Origin: Pollutimonas sp. M17
GTDB taxonomy: Bacteria; Pseudomonadota; Gammaproteobacteria; Burkholderiales; Burkholderiaceae_B
Direction of reading: 5' to 3'
Length of the DNA: 64,000 bases
Assembly: GCF_025836975.1 (NCBI RefSeq)
Contig: NZ_CP107548.1
Coordinates: forward strand, 2,604,001-2,668,000
The position numbers were made by a program, and so were the translations under genes. Of the stretch, positions 30,171 to 41,909 are shown one piece after another. The notes under the pieces were generated by a model. That model had not been told where the DNA came from and did no database searches. It saw nothing but the letters and a program-made list of their open reading frames with translations. Numbering within the stretch: the stretch's first letter is position 1; each line of letters starts with the position of its first letter.

Positions 30171-30627
30171 CGGCGTAGAACTCCCAGGTCTGGGGAAACA
30201 CATTGCCCATGTTGGCTTCAAATGCAAATCCCAGCGCGCCCACCAGGCCGTAGAGCACCAGCATTTCCAGCAAGCGCACGAAGAACGGCTTGTGTACCGC
30301 GCGGCCGCGATTGCGCCAGCCCGGATACGCCAGCAGCAGCGCCGCCAGGGCGGCCGCCACCAACAGCTTGCCCATGAACAATGCCGCCGAGGCGGGATCG
30401 GACGCCACGAAGAAGGCCTGGCCGATCAGCGCGAGGGTCAGGTAACCCACGCCCCACAACAAGGCGAAAAACACCAGCGCTTCCAGCCACCGGAGCCAGA
30501 CCGGACGCGCCGCCTCGCCGGGCTGGATCCAGGGCAGCATCAGGAAGGGCCGCTGGACCAGGAAAGGAAGGTTGGCGCCGGCCAGAGACAAAGCGATAAC
30601 GATCCAGACCGCAAACGTTTGATTCAT
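30052..30627 (-). CDS. DUF2818 family membrane protein, last gene of the nuo cluster
   Basis: 191 residues. The first ~120 match DUF2818: FAVWIVIALSLAGANLPFL, ALVFFALLWGVGYLTLALIG, then LLEMLVLYGLVGALGFAFEANMGNVFPQTWEFY and a basic Pro-rich tail. About four or five hydrophobic segments indicate an inner-membrane protein. Function is unknown; in betaproteobacteria it nearly always follows nuoN, implying a role linked to complex I. It starts 3 bp after the nuoN stop. Its last 119 bp run antisense through the end of the mechanosensitive channel gene, which is a long tail-to-tail overlap for two conserved proteins. Confidence 0.85.
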   Translation of the reverse strand: MNQTFAVWIVIALSLAGANLPFLVQRPFLMLPWIQPGEAARPVWLRWLEALVFFALLWGVGYLTLALIGQAFFVASDPASAALFMGKLLVAAALAALLLAYPGWRNRGRAVHKPFFVRLLEMLVLYGLVGALGFAFEANMGNVFPQTWEFYAVTLSLFLVLGYPGFVYRYLLRHRKPPQKPRTPSAPSPAD

Positions 30628-30630
30628 TCG

Positions 30631-32112
30631 TCAGAACTTCAGCGAGCCTTCGATGACCCGCACGCAAAGCGCCATCAGGCCGCCCGGCAACACCCCCAGG
30701 ACGATGATGAGCAGGCCGTTCACGGACATCAGGCCGTTGGTGATGACGCCATTGTCGATGCTGGCCGGCTCGCCCTCGGGCTCGTCGAAATAGGCCATCT
30801 TGACGACGCGCAGATAGTAGAAGGCGCCGATCAGCGACAGGATGACGGCGACCACGGCGATCGCGACATGGCCTGCTCCGATCAATGCCTGCAGCACCGC
30901 CAGCTTGGCATAGAAGCCCGCCATCGGCGGAATGCCGGTCAGCGAGAACATGGACAGCAGCAGCATGGCGGCCAGGATGGGATTGCGGCGGTTCAGGCCC
31001 TTCAGGTCGGCGATCTCCTCGCACTCGAAGCCCTTGCGGCTAAGCAGAAGGATCAGCCCGAAGGTGATCAGCGTGGTCAACACGTAGATGATGACGTAGA
31101 ACAGCGCCGAGCCATAAGCCTGCCCGGCCAGGACTTGGTCCTGGACGACGCCCGAGAGCAGCCCCAGGAACACGAAGCCCATGTGGGAAATCGTCGAATA
31201 GGCCAGCATGCGCTTGAAATTGGTCTGCGCAATGGCGGCGATGTTGCCGATGGCCAGCGACAGCACGGCCAGGATCAGCAGCATGGGCTGCCAGTCGATG
31301 GCAATGCCGTGCAAGCCTTCCACCAGCAGCCGCAGCGTGATGGCGAAGGCGGCCAGCTTGGGCGCCGCGCCCAGGATCAGGGTGACCGACGTGGGCGAGC
31401 CCTGATAGACGTCCGGGGTCCACATGTGGAATGGCGCGGCGGCCAGCTTGAAGGCCAGGCCGGCCACGATGAACACCACGCCGAACACCAGCGGCAGGCG
31501 TTCGGCATTGCCGCTGCCTATGACCTGGGCGATCAGGCGCAGATCGAGCTGGCCGGTGGCGCCGTAGATCATGGACATGCCGTACAGCAGCACGCCCGAG
31601 GCCAGGGCGCCCAGCACGAAATACTTCATGGCGGCTTCGGTCGAGTTGACGTCGTCGCGGCGCAGGGCCACCAGCGCATACAAGGCAAAGGACATCAGTT
31701 CGACGCCCAGATACACCGTCAGCATGCTGCCGGCGGAAATCATGACCATCTGGCCCAGCAAGGCGAACAGCGTCAGGGAATAGAACTCGCCCCCGTGCTT
31801 GAGCATGTCGCGCTGCTCGGCGTACCCCCGGCCGTAGATCAGTGTGGCGATCACCGCCACGTAGGACAGCACTTTCAGGAAATGCGACAGGGAATCGACC
31901 ACATACAGGCCGCCGAATGAATTGCCCTGGACCCCGTCGTTCCACTGCCACAGCGACACGGCGGTCAGCACCAGCAAGGCGCCTATGCTGAGCGTGAACG
32001 TGACATGGCGGGACTCGGTCTTGTTGAAGGCGTCGATGAGCAGGACCACCGCGGCCAGAATCAGCAGCAGTATCTCGGGCGTAGCCAAGGCGAAGTCAAA
32101 TGGATTTTGCAT
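30631..32112 (-). CDS. nuoN: NADH-quinone oxidoreductase subunit N
   Basis: 493 residues, about 14 transmembrane helices, one of the three antiporter-like proton-pumping subunits of complex I. Recognisable conserved stretches: [18 protein letters not shown] containing the key Glu of TM5, [20 protein letters not shown] with the TM7 Lys, and [18 protein letters not shown] in TM12. It follows nuoM by 12 bp and precedes DUF2818 by 3 bp. Confidence 0.96.
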   Translation of the reverse strand: MQNPFDFALATPEILLLILAAVVLLIDAFNKTESRHVTFTLSIGALLVLTAVSLWQWNDGVQGNSFGGLYVVDSLSHFLKVLSYVAVIATLIYGRGYAEQRDMLKHGGEFYSLTLFALLGQMVMISAGSMLTVYLGVELMSFALYALVALRRDDVNSTEAAMKYFVLGALASGVLLYGMSMIYGATGQLDLRLIAQVIGSGNAERLPLVFGVVFIVAGLAFKLAAAPFHMWTPDVYQGSPTSVTLILGAAPKLAAFAITLRLLVEGLHGIAIDWQPMLLILAVLSLAIGNIAAIAQTNFKRMLAYSTISHMGFVFLGLLSGVVQDQVLAGQAYGSALFYVIIYVLTTLITFGLILLLSRKGFECEEIADLKGLNRRNPILAAMLLLSMFSLTGIPPMAGFYAKLAVLQALIGAGHVAIAVVAVILSLIGAFYYLRVVKMAYFDEPEGEPASIDNGVITNGLMSVNGLLIIVLGVLPGGLMALCVRVIEGSLKF

Positions 32113-32124
32113 AATATTTCAGGT

Positions 32125-33624
32125 CTACAGTTTCGAGATAGAGACGTGCTGCAGCAAGGCTTCCACCGACACATGCATGACATCTGTAAACGGTTTCGGA
32201 TAAATGCCCATGTACAGCACGGCAATCGCCATGATTCCCAGAATGAAGAATTCGCGCGGGCTCAGGTCGACCATGCCCCGGACCTGCTCGTTGGCGACAT
32301 CGCCAAGGGCCACGCGCTTGAACATCCACAGCGAATACGCCGCGCCCCAGATCAGCGCCGATGCCGTCAGCAGGCCGACCCAGAAGTTGTATTCGACGGC
32401 GCCCATGATGACGGTGAACTCGCCCACGAAGCCGCTGGTCGCCGGCAGGCCCGAGTTGGCCATGGAGAACAGCAGGAACAGGGTGACGAAACGCGGCATG
32501 ACGTTGACCACGCCGCCGTAGTCGGCGATACGGCGCGTATGCAGGCGGTCATACAGGACGCCGATGCACAGGAACATCGCGCCGGAGACGAAGCCGTGCG
32601 AGATCATCTGCACGATGGCCCCTTCCAGGCCCGCCGTGTTGAACAGAAAGAAGCCCAGCGTGACGAAACCCATGTGGGCGACCGAGGAATAGGCCACCAG
32701 CTTCTTCATGTCGTCCTGGACGATGGCGACCAGGCCGATATAGATCACGGCGATCAGCGACAGCGCGATCATCATGCCGGCCAGGCTGTGCGAGGCGTCC
32801 GGCACGATGGGCAGCGAGAAGCGCAGGAAGCCGTAGGCGCCCAGCTTCAGCATGATGGCGGCCAGCACGACCGAGCCGCCCGTGGGCGCTTCGACGTGGG
32901 CGTCGGGCAACCATGTATGCACCGGCCACATCGGCACCTTGACGGCGAACGCCGCCAGCAGGGCCACGAAGATGAGGATCTGCGGCGTGTAGTCCAGCTT
33001 CAGCTGATGCCAGGTCAGGATGTCGAAGGAACCGTCGGCGGCATGCCACAGGTAGATGAAGGCGACCAGGGTCAGCAGCGAACCCATCAGCGTGTACAGG
33101 AAGAACTTGAACGCAGCATAGACGCGGTTCGGCCCGCCCCATACCCCGATGATCAGGTACATGGGGATGAGCGTGGCTTCGAAGAAGACATAGAACAGCA
33201 TGCCGTCCAGCGAGGCGAACACACCCACCATCAGTCCCGACAGGATGAGGAAGGCGGCCATGTACTGGGACACGCGGCTGGTGATCACTTCCCAGCCGGC
33301 CAGCACCACGATGACGGTGATGAAGGCGGTCAGCAGCACGAACCAGATCGAGATGCCGTCGATGCCCAGGTGGTAGTTGACGGCAAAGGTTTCGATCCAG
33401 CTGGCCTTTTCGACGAACTGCATGTCGGCGGTATCGGGATTGAAGCCCGTGTACAGGGGCAGGGTCACCAGGAAGCCGGCCACCGAGCCGATCAGCGCGA
33501 GCACGCGGGTCAGGCCCGGCCTGTCGTCGCGGCCCACCAGCAGCACGATCAGCCCCGCCACGATGGGGACGAAGATCGAAAGCGTTAACCAGGGAAGAGT
33601 AGAAGACGCCATATCGCTAGCCAT
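32125..33624 (-). CDS. nuoM: NADH-quinone oxidoreductase subunit M
   Basis: 499 residues, about 14 transmembrane helices. Antiporter-like subunit: FYVFFEATLIPMYLIIGVWGG carries the TM5 glutamate, FAVKVPMWPVHTWLPDAHVEAPTGG the TM7 lysine, and LPATSGFVGEFTVIMGA marks TM12. The ATG at 33624 overlaps the nuoL stop by 1 nt (TGATG), indicating coupled translation; a second in-frame ATG four codons on is possible. Confidence 0.96.
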   Translation of the reverse strand: MASDMASSTLPWLTLSIFVPIVAGLIVLLVGRDDRPGLTRVLALIGSVAGFLVTLPLYTGFNPDTADMQFVEKASWIETFAVNYHLGIDGISIWFVLLTAFITVIVVLAGWEVITSRVSQYMAAFLILSGLMVGVFASLDGMLFYVFFEATLIPMYLIIGVWGGPNRVYAAFKFFLYTLMGSLLTLVAFIYLWHAADGSFDILTWHQLKLDYTPQILIFVALLAAFAVKVPMWPVHTWLPDAHVEAPTGGSVVLAAIMLKLGAYGFLRFSLPIVPDASHSLAGMMIALSLIAVIYIGLVAIVQDDMKKLVAYSSVAHMGFVTLGFFLFNTAGLEGAIVQMISHGFVSGAMFLCIGVLYDRLHTRRIADYGGVVNVMPRFVTLFLLFSMANSGLPATSGFVGEFTVIMGAVEYNFWVGLLTASALIWGAAYSLWMFKRVALGDVANEQVRGMVDLSPREFFILGIMAIAVLYMGIYPKPFTDVMHVSVEALLQHVSISKL

Positions 33625-35639
33625 CAGTTAACCGTGAGCACAAAAAAGGAGAGTAGAGCCATGATCCCGATGATCATCGCAAAGGCGTAGTGGTAGATGT
33701 AGCCCGACTGCAAGTGCCGGCTGACCGCAGCCACCCAGCCCACCAGGCGGGCGCTGCCGTTGACCAGCACGCCGTCGATCAGGCCGCGGTCGCCGCCCTT
33801 CCAGAAACCGTGGCCCAGGCAGCGGGCGCCGCGCGCGATGACCTGCTCGTTGAACCAGTCGGCGTAGTACTTGTTGTCGAGCACGCGATTGACGAACGAC
33901 AGCCGGCCATGGATGGCGGCGGGCAGCCTGGGATTGACCATGTAGCAGTACCAGGCGACCACGAAGCCGGCGATCATCAGCCAGAAAGGCACGGTGACGA
34001 AGCCGTGCAGCGCGTAGGCCACCCAGCCGTGCCAGTGCTCCGCCAGCTCGGCCATGGCCGGATGCTGCGGCAATACCGCGATGACGCCATCGAAGAAGCC
34101 GTCGAACAGCAAGGGATCGATGAACCAGGCGCCGGCGATGACGGATGGGATGGCCAGCAGGACCAGCGGCAGGGTAACGACCCAGGGCGACTCGTGCGGC
34201 GTGCCGCCGTGATGGCCATGATCGTCATGCGCGTCGTGCCCGTGTCCATGGCTGGCGTGCGCGTCGGTGTTGAAACGCTCTTTGCCGTGGAACACCAGGA
34301 AATATACCCGGAAGGAATACAGCGAGGTCACGAATACGCCGATCAGGGTGGCGTAGTAGCCGAAGCTCGCGCCCCAGACATCGGCCGCGCCGGCGGCCTC
34401 GATGATGTGTTCCTTGGAATAGAAGCCCGCGAAGAACGGCGTGCCGACCAGGGCCAGCGTGCCCAGCAGGAAGGTGATCCAGGTGATGGGCATGTACTTG
34501 CGCAGGCCGCCCATGTTGCGGATGTCCTGGTCATGATGCATGCCGATGATGACCGAGCCCGCGCCCAGGAACAGCAGGGCCTTGAAGAAAGCGTGCGTCA
34601 TCAGGTGGAAGATGGCCGCCGAATAGGCGGAGGCGCCCAGCGCGACCGTCATGTAGCCCAGTTGCGACAAGGTGGAATAAGCGATCACGCGCTTGATGTC
34701 GTTCTGGACGATGCCCAGTATGCCCAGGAACAGCGCGCCGATGGCGCCGATCACGATCATGAACGACAGCGCCGTGTCGGAATGCTCGAACACCGGCGAG
34801 AATCGCGCCACCATGAAGATGCCCGCGGTCACCATGGTTGCCGCGTGGATCAGGGCGGAAATGGGCGTGGGGCCTTCCATGGAATCGGGCAGCCAGGCAT
34901 GCAGAGGAACCTGCGCCGACTTGCCCATGGCGCCCACGAACAGCGAAATACACGCCACCGTCAGCAACTGCCAGTCGGTGCCCGGGAAGGCCTCGGTGGC
35001 CAGCTTGTCGCTTTGCGCGAAGATGTCGCCGTAGTGCATGCTGCCGGCATAGGCAAACAGCAGGCCTATGCCCAGGATGAAGCCGAAGTCGCCCACGCGG
35101 TTGACCAGGAAGGCCTTCATGTTGGCGAAGATGGCGGTCGGACGCGTATACCAGAAGCCGATCAGCAGGTAGGACACCAGGCCCACCGCTTCCCAGCCGA
35201 AGAACAGCTGCACCATGTTGTTGGACATGACCAGCATCAGCATGGAGAAGGTGAACAGCGAAATATAGGCGAAGAAACGCTGGTAGCCGGGATCGTCGGC
35301 CATGTAGCCTATGGTGTAGATGTGCACCATCAGCGACACCGAGGTCACCACCACCATCATCAGCGCCGACAGCGGATCGATCAGGAAGCCGAGTTCCAGC
35401 GGGGTCGTGCCGATGACGCTCCAGGTGTACAGAGTGCCGTCGTAGGTGTGGCCGTCCAGCACCTGGAACAGCACCATGACCGAGCCGATGAAGGAAACCA
35501 GCACGCAGGCGATGGTGATCAGGTGGGAGCCGCGGCGGCCGACGAAGCGGCCCAGGAAGCCGGTGCCGAACAGGCCGGCCAGTATGGCCCCGGCCAGCGG
35601 CGCCAATGCAATCAATAGGTAAAGACTGGGTGAATTCAT
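33624..35639 (-). CDS. nuoL: NADH-quinone oxidoreductase subunit L
   Basis: 671 residues, about 16 transmembrane segments and the long amphipathic lateral helix expected in NuoL. Conserved: LFFGWEAVGLVSYLLIGFWYTRP, GKSAQVPLHAWLPDSMEGPTP and IRNMGGLRKYMP. A His-rich insertion (HASHGHGHDAHDDHGHHGG) lies near residue 460 between TM13 and the C-terminal part; such loops are variable. Start at MNSPSLYLL, since 15 upstream codons are not family-like. The distal proton-pumping subunit of complex I. Confidence 0.96.
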   Translation of the reverse strand: MNSPSLYLLIALAPLAGAILAGLFGTGFLGRFVGRRGSHLITIACVLVSFIGSVMVLFQVLDGHTYDGTLYTWSVIGTTPLELGFLIDPLSALMMVVVTSVSLMVHIYTIGYMADDPGYQRFFAYISLFTFSMLMLVMSNNMVQLFFGWEAVGLVSYLLIGFWYTRPTAIFANMKAFLVNRVGDFGFILGIGLLFAYAGSMHYGDIFAQSDKLATEAFPGTDWQLLTVACISLFVGAMGKSAQVPLHAWLPDSMEGPTPISALIHAATMVTAGIFMVARFSPVFEHSDTALSFMIVIGAIGALFLGILGIVQNDIKRVIAYSTLSQLGYMTVALGASAYSAAIFHLMTHAFFKALLFLGAGSVIIGMHHDQDIRNMGGLRKYMPITWITFLLGTLALVGTPFFAGFYSKEHIIEAAGAADVWGASFGYYATLIGVFVTSLYSFRVYFLVFHGKERFNTDAHASHGHGHDAHDDHGHHGGTPHESPWVVTLPLVLLAIPSVIAGAWFIDPLLFDGFFDGVIAVLPQHPAMAELAEHWHGWVAYALHGFVTVPFWLMIAGFVVAWYCYMVNPRLPAAIHGRLSFVNRVLDNKYYADWFNEQVIARGARCLGHGFWKGGDRGLIDGVLVNGSARLVGWVAAVSRHLQSGYIYHYAFAMIIGIMALLSFFVLTVN

Positions 35640-35655
35640 AGTATGTGCAATCCCA

Positions 35656-35964
35656 TCAACCCTTGAGCTGGTCAAGTTCTTCAACGTTGATCGTATTCAG
35701 GTTGCGGAACAGCAAAACCAGAATCGCCAGGCCGATAGCGGCTTCAGCCGCGGCCACCGTCAAGATAAAAAAGACGAAGACTTGCCCGGCCGTATCGCCG
35801 AACCATGTTGAAAACGCCACGAAATTCATGTTGGCGGCCAGCAGCATGAGCTCGATGGACATCAGCAGAATGATCAGGTTGCGGCGGTTCAGGAAGAAGC
35901 CGAAGATACCGATGGCGAACAGGATGGCGCCCAGTATCAGGTAATGAGCCAGAGTCAATGTCAT
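35656..35964 (-). CDS. nuoK: NADH-quinone oxidoreductase subunit K
   Basis: 102 residues with three transmembrane helices ([57 protein letters not shown]). Glu37 in SIELML and Glu73 in AAAEAAIG are the membrane glutamates of the family needed for proton translocation. It overlaps nuoJ by 4 nt and precedes nuoL by 16 bp. Confidence 0.96.
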   Translation of the reverse strand: MTLTLAHYLILGAILFAIGIFGFFLNRRNLIILLMSIELMLLAANMNFVAFSTWFGDTAGQVFVFFILTVAAAEAAIGLAILVLLFRNLNTINVEELDQLKG

Positions 35965-36602
35965 TTGGAGTCCCCTTGGGCTGGTTCGGCGCCGGTTGCG
36001 GCCGAGGGCGCTTCGGTCTGCGAGGGAATGCTGACCAGGCGCAGGCGGTCCTTGGCCTGGGCCTTGACCTGGTCGGACGGACGGTTGCGCTTGACGTCGC
36101 TACGCTTGCGCAAGGTCAGCGCGATGGCGGCGATCATGCCCACCAGCAGGATCACGCCGCCCACCTGCACGGCGAACACGTAGTCGGTGTACATCGCCAC
36201 GCCCAGGGCATGGGTGTTGTCGTAGTCGTCGGCGACCGGGGCTGCCGGGCCGGCGCCCATCCAGGTCCTGGCCAGCACGAAGGCCATCTCCAGCACCATG
36301 ACCAGACCGATGACCAGGCCCAGGGGCAGGTAGGTCTTGAGCCCCGAGCGCAGGGTTTCCATGCGCACGTCCAGCATCATGACCACGAACAGGAACAGCA
36401 CCATGACCGCGCCCACATACACCAGGACGAGCAGCAGGGAAAGGAATTCGGCGCCCAGCAGCATCCAGATCATGGATGCGGTGAAGAAGGCCAGGATGAG
36501 ATGCAGCACGCCGGTGACGGGACTGTTGGCGGTGATGACGCGGAACGCGGCGACGATCAGCACCAGCGACAGCAGATAAAACAGGACGGTAGAAAAAATC
36601 AT
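35961..36602 (-). CDS. nuoJ: NADH-quinone oxidoreductase subunit J
   Basis: 213 residues from ATG 36602 ([16 protein letters not shown]), chosen because homologues begin with this helix; an upstream ATG at 36620 overlaps the nuoI stop as TGATG and would add six residues, so both are possible and neither has a clear ribosome site. Five transmembrane helices with the conserved region [17 protein letters not shown] in TM3, then a hydrophilic charged C-terminal tail ([18 protein letters not shown]). Membrane-arm subunit of complex I. Confidence 0.94.
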   Translation of the reverse strand: MIFSTVLFYLLSLVLIVAAFRVITANSPVTGVLHLILAFFTASMIWMLLGAEFLSLLLVLVYVGAVMVLFLFVVMMLDVRMETLRSGLKTYLPLGLVIGLVMVLEMAFVLARTWMGAGPAAPVADDYDNTHALGVAMYTDYVFAVQVGGVILLVGMIAAIALTLRKRSDVKRNRPSDQVKAQAKDRLRLVSIPSQTEAPSAATGAEPAQGDSK

Positions 36603-36619
36603 AGGTGTCGGGTCCGGCA

Positions 36620-37108
36620 TCAACGATAAGGGGCGTCTTCGGCGCGACGGCGTGCGATTTCAGGCTCGTAGCGATCGCCAATGGCAAGCAGCATGTCCTT
36701 GGTGTAGTACAGGTCGCCGCGCTTTTCACCGTGGTATTCGGAGATATGCGTCTCGACGATGGAGTCCACCGGACAGCTTTCTTCACAGAAGCCGCAAAAA
36801 ATGCATTTGGCCAGGTCGATGTCGTAGCGCGTGGTGCGGCGGGTGCCGTCATCGCGCTCCTCGGACTCGATGCTGATGGCCAGCGCGGGGCAGACCGCCT
36901 CGCACAGCTTGCAGGCGATGCAGCGCTCTTCGCCGTTGGGATAACGGCGCAAGGCGTGCAGGCCGCGGAACCGGGGCGACGCGGGGGTTTTCTCTTGGGG
37001 GTAGCGCAAGGTGACCTTGCGCTTGAAGAAGTACTTGCCGGTCAGGCGCATACCCTTCAACATCTCGGACAGCATCAAGCTGCCGAAGAAATCCTTAATA
37101 GCTTCCAT
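36620..37108 (-). CDS. nuoI: NADH-quinone oxidoreductase subunit I (2x[4Fe-4S])
   Basis: 162 residues. Two classic ferredoxin motifs, [13 protein letters not shown] and [13 protein letters not shown], bind clusters N6a and N6b, which carry electrons toward NuoB. The N-terminal amphipathic region ([21 protein letters not shown]) lies along the membrane. Located 17 bp after nuoH. The family is strongly conserved and there is nothing unusual. Confidence 0.97.
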   Translation of the reverse strand: MEAIKDFFGSLMLSEMLKGMRLTGKYFFKRKVTLRYPQEKTPASPRFRGLHALRRYPNGEERCIACKLCEAVCPALAISIESEERDDGTRRTTRYDIDLAKCIFCGFCEESCPVDSIVETHISEYHGEKRGDLYYTKDMLLAIGDRYEPEIARRRAEDAPYR

Positions 37109-37125
37109 AATCTAGCCCCTGTGTC

Positions 37126-38199
37126 CTATTGCCAAATATTCCAGGGCGTTTGCATCCAGATCGCCACCACCAGCAACCAGATGCCGGTGAGCGGAATGAA
37201 TACCTTCCAGCCCAGGCGCATGATCTGGTCGTAGCGGTAGCGCGGGAACGTCGCACGGAACCACACAAACATCGAAACCACAAAAAATGTCTTGATACCC
37301 AGCCACAGCCAGCCCGGAATCCAGGTCAGCGGCGCGATCTCCAGGGGCGGCATCCAGCCTCCCAGGAACATGATGGACGCCAGCGCCGACAGCAGGATCA
37401 TGTTGGCGTACTCGCCCAGGAAGAACAGCGCAAAGCCCATGCCGGAATATTCCACCATGTGCCCCGCGACGATTTCCGATTCGCCCTCGACCACGTCGAA
37501 GGGGTGGCGGTTGGTTTCGGCCACGGCCGACACCACGTAGATGACGAAGAGCGGCAGCAGCGGCAGCCAGTTCCACGACATGAAGTTGATGCCCTTGTCG
37601 GCGAACCAGCCGGCGCCCTGCCCGTTGACGATGCCGCTGAGGTTCAGCGTACCGGATACCAGCAGCACGGTCACCAGCACGAAGCCGATAGCCAGTTCGT
37701 AGGACACCATCTGCGCGGCGGCGCGCAAGGCGCCCAGGAAGGCGTACTTGGAGTTCGATGCCCAGCCCGCGACGATCACGCCGTACACGCCTATGGACGT
37801 GATGGCCATGATGAACAGCAGGCCGGCGTTGACGTCGGCCAGCACGACTTCGGGCCCGAAGGGAATCACGGCCCAGGCCGCCAGCGCGGGCATCAGCGTG
37901 ACCACGGGCGCCAGTATGTACAGCACCTTGTTGGCCTTGCTGGGAACGATGACTTCCTTGGTCAGAAGCTTGAACACGTCGGCAAAAGGCTGCAGCAGCC
38001 CGCGATAGCCCACGCGGTTCGGCCCCATGCGCACGTGCATCGCGCCTATCATCTTGCGCTCCCAGTAGGTAAGGTAGGCCACGCAAAGGATGATGGGCAC
38101 GGCGATGACGACGATCTTCACCAGCGACCACACCACCAGCCAGGCAGTCGGGCCGATGAGTTCGGTACCGTAGTTTTCAAGAACTGTAAGCCACTCCAT
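37126..38199 (-). CDS. nuoH: NADH-quinone oxidoreductase subunit H
   Basis: 357 residues, about eight or nine transmembrane helices; forms the quinone-binding chamber with NuoB and NuoD. Typical conserved stretches are [55 protein letters not shown] and [18 protein letters not shown]. The first base of its ATG is the last base of the nuoG stop (TAATG-type 1-nt overlap at 38199). Confidence 0.97.
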   Translation of the reverse strand: MEWLTVLENYGTELIGPTAWLVVWSLVKIVVIAVPIILCVAYLTYWERKMIGAMHVRMGPNRVGYRGLLQPFADVFKLLTKEVIVPSKANKVLYILAPVVTLMPALAAWAVIPFGPEVVLADVNAGLLFIMAITSIGVYGVIVAGWASNSKYAFLGALRAAAQMVSYELAIGFVLVTVLLVSGTLNLSGIVNGQGAGWFADKGINFMSWNWLPLLPLFVIYVVSAVAETNRHPFDVVEGESEIVAGHMVEYSGMGFALFFLGEYANMILLSALASIMFLGGWMPPLEIAPLTWIPGWLWLGIKTFFVVSMFVWFRATFPRYRYDQIMRLGWKVFIPLTGIWLLVVAIWMQTPWNIWQ

Positions 38200-40526
38200 T
38201 AGGCACGCTCCACCGTGATTTGGCCAAAGCCGCTACCCAGCGCCGCCGTTTCGTCGAAGGCGGCGGCGATCCGTACGCAATCGGGCGCGACGGTATTGTC
38301 TTCCAGCGCGGGCAGCACGATCTGGCCCTGCTGGCTGGCAATGCGCACCGCATCGCCCGACTGTATGCCCAGGCCGGCCAGTGTGCCGGCCGCCATGCGC
38401 GCCTTGGGCGGCCGCGAGTCGGCCGTTTCCTGCAAGGGCGCCGAACGGCGCACCAGGGCATCGCTGCGATAGATGGGCACGTCGGTCACGCGCTCGAGGC
38501 CGCCGGGCCGGGCCGCCAGGCCGGGCTGGGCCTTGATTTCGTTGGACAGGCGTCCATCGAGTCCGCCGACCATGACGGTGTCGCGCACCGCTTCCGAGGT
38601 TTCGTAGTCGAAGCCCTGCAGTTCGAACAGATTGCCCAGCACGCGCAGGACTTTCCAGGCCGGCCGCGTATCGGCGAACGGCGCGGCCACGCCCTTGAAG
38701 CTCTGGGCACGGCCTTCGGCATTGACGAAAGTGCCCGACGTTTCGGTGAAGGGCGAAATGGGCAGCATGACATCCGCCCAGTCCTGCGCCGCCGACCGGA
38801 ACGATGTAAGCGCCACCGCGAAGCCGGCCGATTTAAGGGCCTGGAGCGCGCGGGCGCCGTTGTCGCTGTCCAGCGTGGGTTCGGCATGCAGCACCAGGTA
38901 GGCTTTAAGGGATTTCTCCAGCATCTGCTCGGCGGTCAGCCCGCCGCGTCCGGGCGTGGCGCCGGCCAGGTAGCCGCCCACCGTGTTGGCGCCCGGGGTC
39001 AGGAAGCCGAATTGCGCCCTGGCCGCCTGGGCCAGCGCGGATGCATTGGCGGCGATCAACGATGCCTGGTCCGATGCCACCGCCATATTGCCCAGCAGTA
39101 CGGCAACGCGTTCGCCGGACAGCAGGCTGGCGGCGATCTGCTCGGCCGCCACGGAAGGCGCGACGCCCGCCAGGGCCTCGGGCAGGGATTGCTCGGTGCT
39201 TTTCGCCACCGCCGCCAGCACCTCGGCCAGGGCATTGGGCAAGGCGCTGGGCGCCACCGTCATGCGGCCGGTCACGGGGAACAGGGGATCGTCGGCGGCC
39301 GAATCGATGAAGGAAATCTGCGTGCCGTGCTTGGCCGCCTGGCGCAGGCGCTGCGCCATCAGCGGGTGATCCTTGCGCAGGAAGGAACCCACCACCAGCA
39401 CGCGATCAAGCTGGGCGAACTCGGTGATCGGCATGCCCAGCCAGGGCACGCCCGGCAGGGCCTCGTCCAGGGCCGCATCGATGTGGCGCAGGCGGAAGTC
39501 GACGTTCTCGGAACCCAGCGCCCGCATCAGCTTGGCCATGAGAGCCAGCTCTTCAGTGGTGGCGGTAGGGCTGCCGATGCCGCCGATCTGTTCGGCGCCG
39601 AACTGTTCGCGCACCGTATTGAAACCATGCACCACCACTTGCAGGGCGTCGGTCCAGGAGGCTTCGCGCCATTGGCCGTCCTCGCCCTTGATCATAGGGT
39701 GCGCCAGCCGGTCTTCGGTGTACAGGCCTTCGTAGGAGAAACGATCGCGATCGCTGATCCAGCATTCGTTGATGTCGTCGTTCTCGAAGGGCACCACGCG
39801 CAGCACGCGGTCCAGCTTGGCCTGCACGACCAGGTTGGCGCCCAGGCTGTCGTGGGGGCTGACCGAACGGCGGCGCGCCATTTCCCAGGTACGGGCCGTG
39901 AACTTGAAGGGCTTGGACAGCAATGCGCCCACGGGGCAGATGTCGATCATGTTGCCGGACAGCTCGGACTCGACCGCCTGGCCCACGAAGGTGGTGATCT
40001 CGGAATGCTCGCCGCGGTTGATCATGCCGATTTCCATGATGCCGCCGATTTCCTGGCCGAAACGGACACAGCGCGTACAGTGGATGCAGCGCTGCATGCC
40101 TTCGGTGGAAATCAGAGGCCCCATTTCCTTGGCGGACACCACGCGTTTCTCTTCGAGGTAGCGCGAGGCCGAGGCGCCGTAGCCGACGGCCAGATCCTGC
40201 AGCTGGCACTCGCCGCCCTGGTCGCACACGGGGCAATCCAGGGGGTGATTGATCAGCAGGAATTCCATCACGCTCTTCTGGGCCGCGATGGCCTTTTCCG
40301 AACGGGTGTGTACGACCATGCCGTTGGTGACCGGCGTGGCGCAGGCCGGCAGCGCCTTGGGCGCTTTTTCGACGTCGACCAGGCACATGCGGCAATTGGC
40401 CGCCACGGATAGTTTCTTGTGATAGCAGAAATGCGGTACGTAGACTCCCAGCTTGTGGGCGGCCTGGATGACCATGCTGCCTTCGGGAGCCTCTACTTTG
40501 ATACCGTCGATGGTGATTTCAACCAT
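38199..40526 (-). CDS. nuoG: NADH-quinone oxidoreductase subunit G (Fe-S, molybdopterin-oxidoreductase fold)
   Basis: 775 residues. N-terminal [2Fe-2S] ferredoxin domain ([20 protein letters not shown]), His-Cys cluster region ([16 protein letters not shown]) and [4Fe-4S] site ([12 protein letters not shown]), followed by a large domain of the molybdopterin-oxidoreductase fold that in complex I lacks the cofactor. It carries electrons from NuoE/F to NuoI. It starts 15 bp after nuoF. Confidence 0.96.
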   Translation of the reverse strand: MVEITIDGIKVEAPEGSMVIQAAHKLGVYVPHFCYHKKLSVAANCRMCLVDVEKAPKALPACATPVTNGMVVHTRSEKAIAAQKSVMEFLLINHPLDCPVCDQGGECQLQDLAVGYGASASRYLEEKRVVSAKEMGPLISTEGMQRCIHCTRCVRFGQEIGGIMEIGMINRGEHSEITTFVGQAVESELSGNMIDICPVGALLSKPFKFTARTWEMARRRSVSPHDSLGANLVVQAKLDRVLRVVPFENDDINECWISDRDRFSYEGLYTEDRLAHPMIKGEDGQWREASWTDALQVVVHGFNTVREQFGAEQIGGIGSPTATTEELALMAKLMRALGSENVDFRLRHIDAALDEALPGVPWLGMPITEFAQLDRVLVVGSFLRKDHPLMAQRLRQAAKHGTQISFIDSAADDPLFPVTGRMTVAPSALPNALAEVLAAVAKSTEQSLPEALAGVAPSVAAEQIAASLLSGERVAVLLGNMAVASDQASLIAANASALAQAARAQFGFLTPGANTVGGYLAGATPGRGGLTAEQMLEKSLKAYLVLHAEPTLDSDNGARALQALKSAGFAVALTSFRSAAQDWADVMLPISPFTETSGTFVNAEGRAQSFKGVAAPFADTRPAWKVLRVLGNLFELQGFDYETSEAVRDTVMVGGLDGRLSNEIKAQPGLAARPGGLERVTDVPIYRSDALVRRSAPLQETADSRPPKARMAAGTLAGLGIQSGDAVRIASQQGQIVLPALEDNTVAPDCVRIAAAFDETAALGSGFGQITVERA

Positions 40527-40541
40527 TAGCGTGTCCTGACC

Positions 40542-41909
40542 CTACAGATATTTGGGCACCACACAGCTTTTATGCTCGATGTGGTGTGCGAATTCGTCGC
40601 GGAAGTGCTTGATGAAGCTGCGTACCGGCATGGCGGCGGCGTCGCCCAGGGCGCAGATGGTGCGGCCCATGATGTTGTGCGCGACCGAATCCAGGACGTC
40701 CAGGTCTTCCGGAAGGCCCTGGCCGTTCTCGATGCGTGCCAGCATGCGGTAAAGCCAGCCCGTGCCTTCCCGGCACGGCGTGCACTGGCCGCAGCTTTCC
40801 TCGAAGTAGAAATAGGACAGGCGCAGCAGCGACTTGACCATGCAGCGGGTTTCGTCCATGACGATCACCGCGCCCGAGCCCAGCATGGAGCCGGCCTTGG
40901 CGATGGAGTCGTAGTCCATATTGGTCTGCATCATGATGTCGGCGGGCAGCACGGGCGCGCTGGAACCGCCGGGAATCACGGCCTTGAGCTTGCGGCCGCC
41001 GCGCATGCCGCCGGCCAGCTCCAGCAGCTTGCTGAAGGGCGTGCCCAGCGGGATTTCATAGTTGCCGGGAAGCTCGACGTCGCCGGAAATGGAAAACAAC
41101 TTGGTGCCGCCGGCATTGGGCACGCCGATGTCCAGGTACTCCTGCGCGCTGTGGCGGAAGATCCAGGGCACCGCTGCAAACGTTTCAGTGTTGTTGATGG
41201 TGGTGGGCTTGCCGTATAGGCCGAAGCTGGCCGGGAACGGCGGCTTGAAGCGCGGTTGTCCCTTCTTGCCTTCCAGCGATTCCAGCAAGGCGGTTTCCTC
41301 GCCGCAGATGTAGGCGCCATAGCCATGGAAGGCATGCAGCTGGAAGCTGAAGTCGGAACCCAGGATCTTGTCGCCCAGGAAGCCGGCCGCGCGGGCCTGG
41401 TCCAGCGCCTCTTCGAAACGCTCGTAGATTTCGAAGATTTCGCCGTGGATGTAGTTGTAGCCCACGGTGATGCCCATGGCATAGGCCGCGATGGCCATGC
41501 CTTCGATCACGATGTGCGGGTTGAAGCGCAGGATGTCGCGGTCTTTGAAGGTGCCCGGCTCGCCCTCGTCGGAGTTGCACACCAGGTACTTCTGTCCCGG
41601 CAGGGTGCGCGGCATGAAGCTCCATTTCAGGCCCGTGGGAAAGCCCGCGCCGCCCCGCCCGCGCAGGCTGGAGGCCTTGACTTCGGCGATGACGTCTTCC
41701 GGCTTCATGCCGGTGGTCAGGATCTTGCGCAGGGCTTCGTAGCCGCCGCGCTTGACGTAGTCTTCCAGCCCCCAGTTCGTGCCGTCCAGGCCCGCCACGA
41801 TCTGCGGGTTGATGTGGCGGTCGTGGAAAACCATGCTGGTGGCAAGATCGGGGCCGGGATTGGGCGTAAGACCTTGCGAGAACTGCTGCAATAGACCCGG
41901 AGCGTTCAT
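40542..41909 (-). CDS. nuoF: NADH-quinone oxidoreductase subunit F (FMN, NADH-binding)
   Basis: 455 residues. FMN/NADH site [19 protein letters not shown] loop [29 protein letters not shown], and the N3 [4Fe-4S] motif [12 protein letters not shown] near the C-terminus. It oxidises NADH and starts the electron chain. Start [10 protein letters not shown] overlaps the nuoE stop by 4 nt; a longer open frame upstream lies inside nuoE and is ignored. Confidence 0.97.
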   Translation of the reverse strand: MNAPGLLQQFSQGLTPNPGPDLATSMVFHDRHINPQIVAGLDGTNWGLEDYVKRGGYEALRKILTTGMKPEDVIAEVKASSLRGRGGAGFPTGLKWSFMPRTLPGQKYLVCNSDEGEPGTFKDRDILRFNPHIVIEGMAIAAYAMGITVGYNYIHGEIFEIYERFEEALDQARAAGFLGDKILGSDFSFQLHAFHGYGAYICGEETALLESLEGKKGQPRFKPPFPASFGLYGKPTTINNTETFAAVPWIFRHSAQEYLDIGVPNAGGTKLFSISGDVELPGNYEIPLGTPFSKLLELAGGMRGGRKLKAVIPGGSSAPVLPADIMMQTNMDYDSIAKAGSMLGSGAVIVMDETRCMVKSLLRLSYFYFEESCGQCTPCREGTGWLYRMLARIENGQGLPEDLDVLDSVAHNIMGRTICALGDAAAMPVRSFIKHFRDEFAHHIEHKSCVVPKYL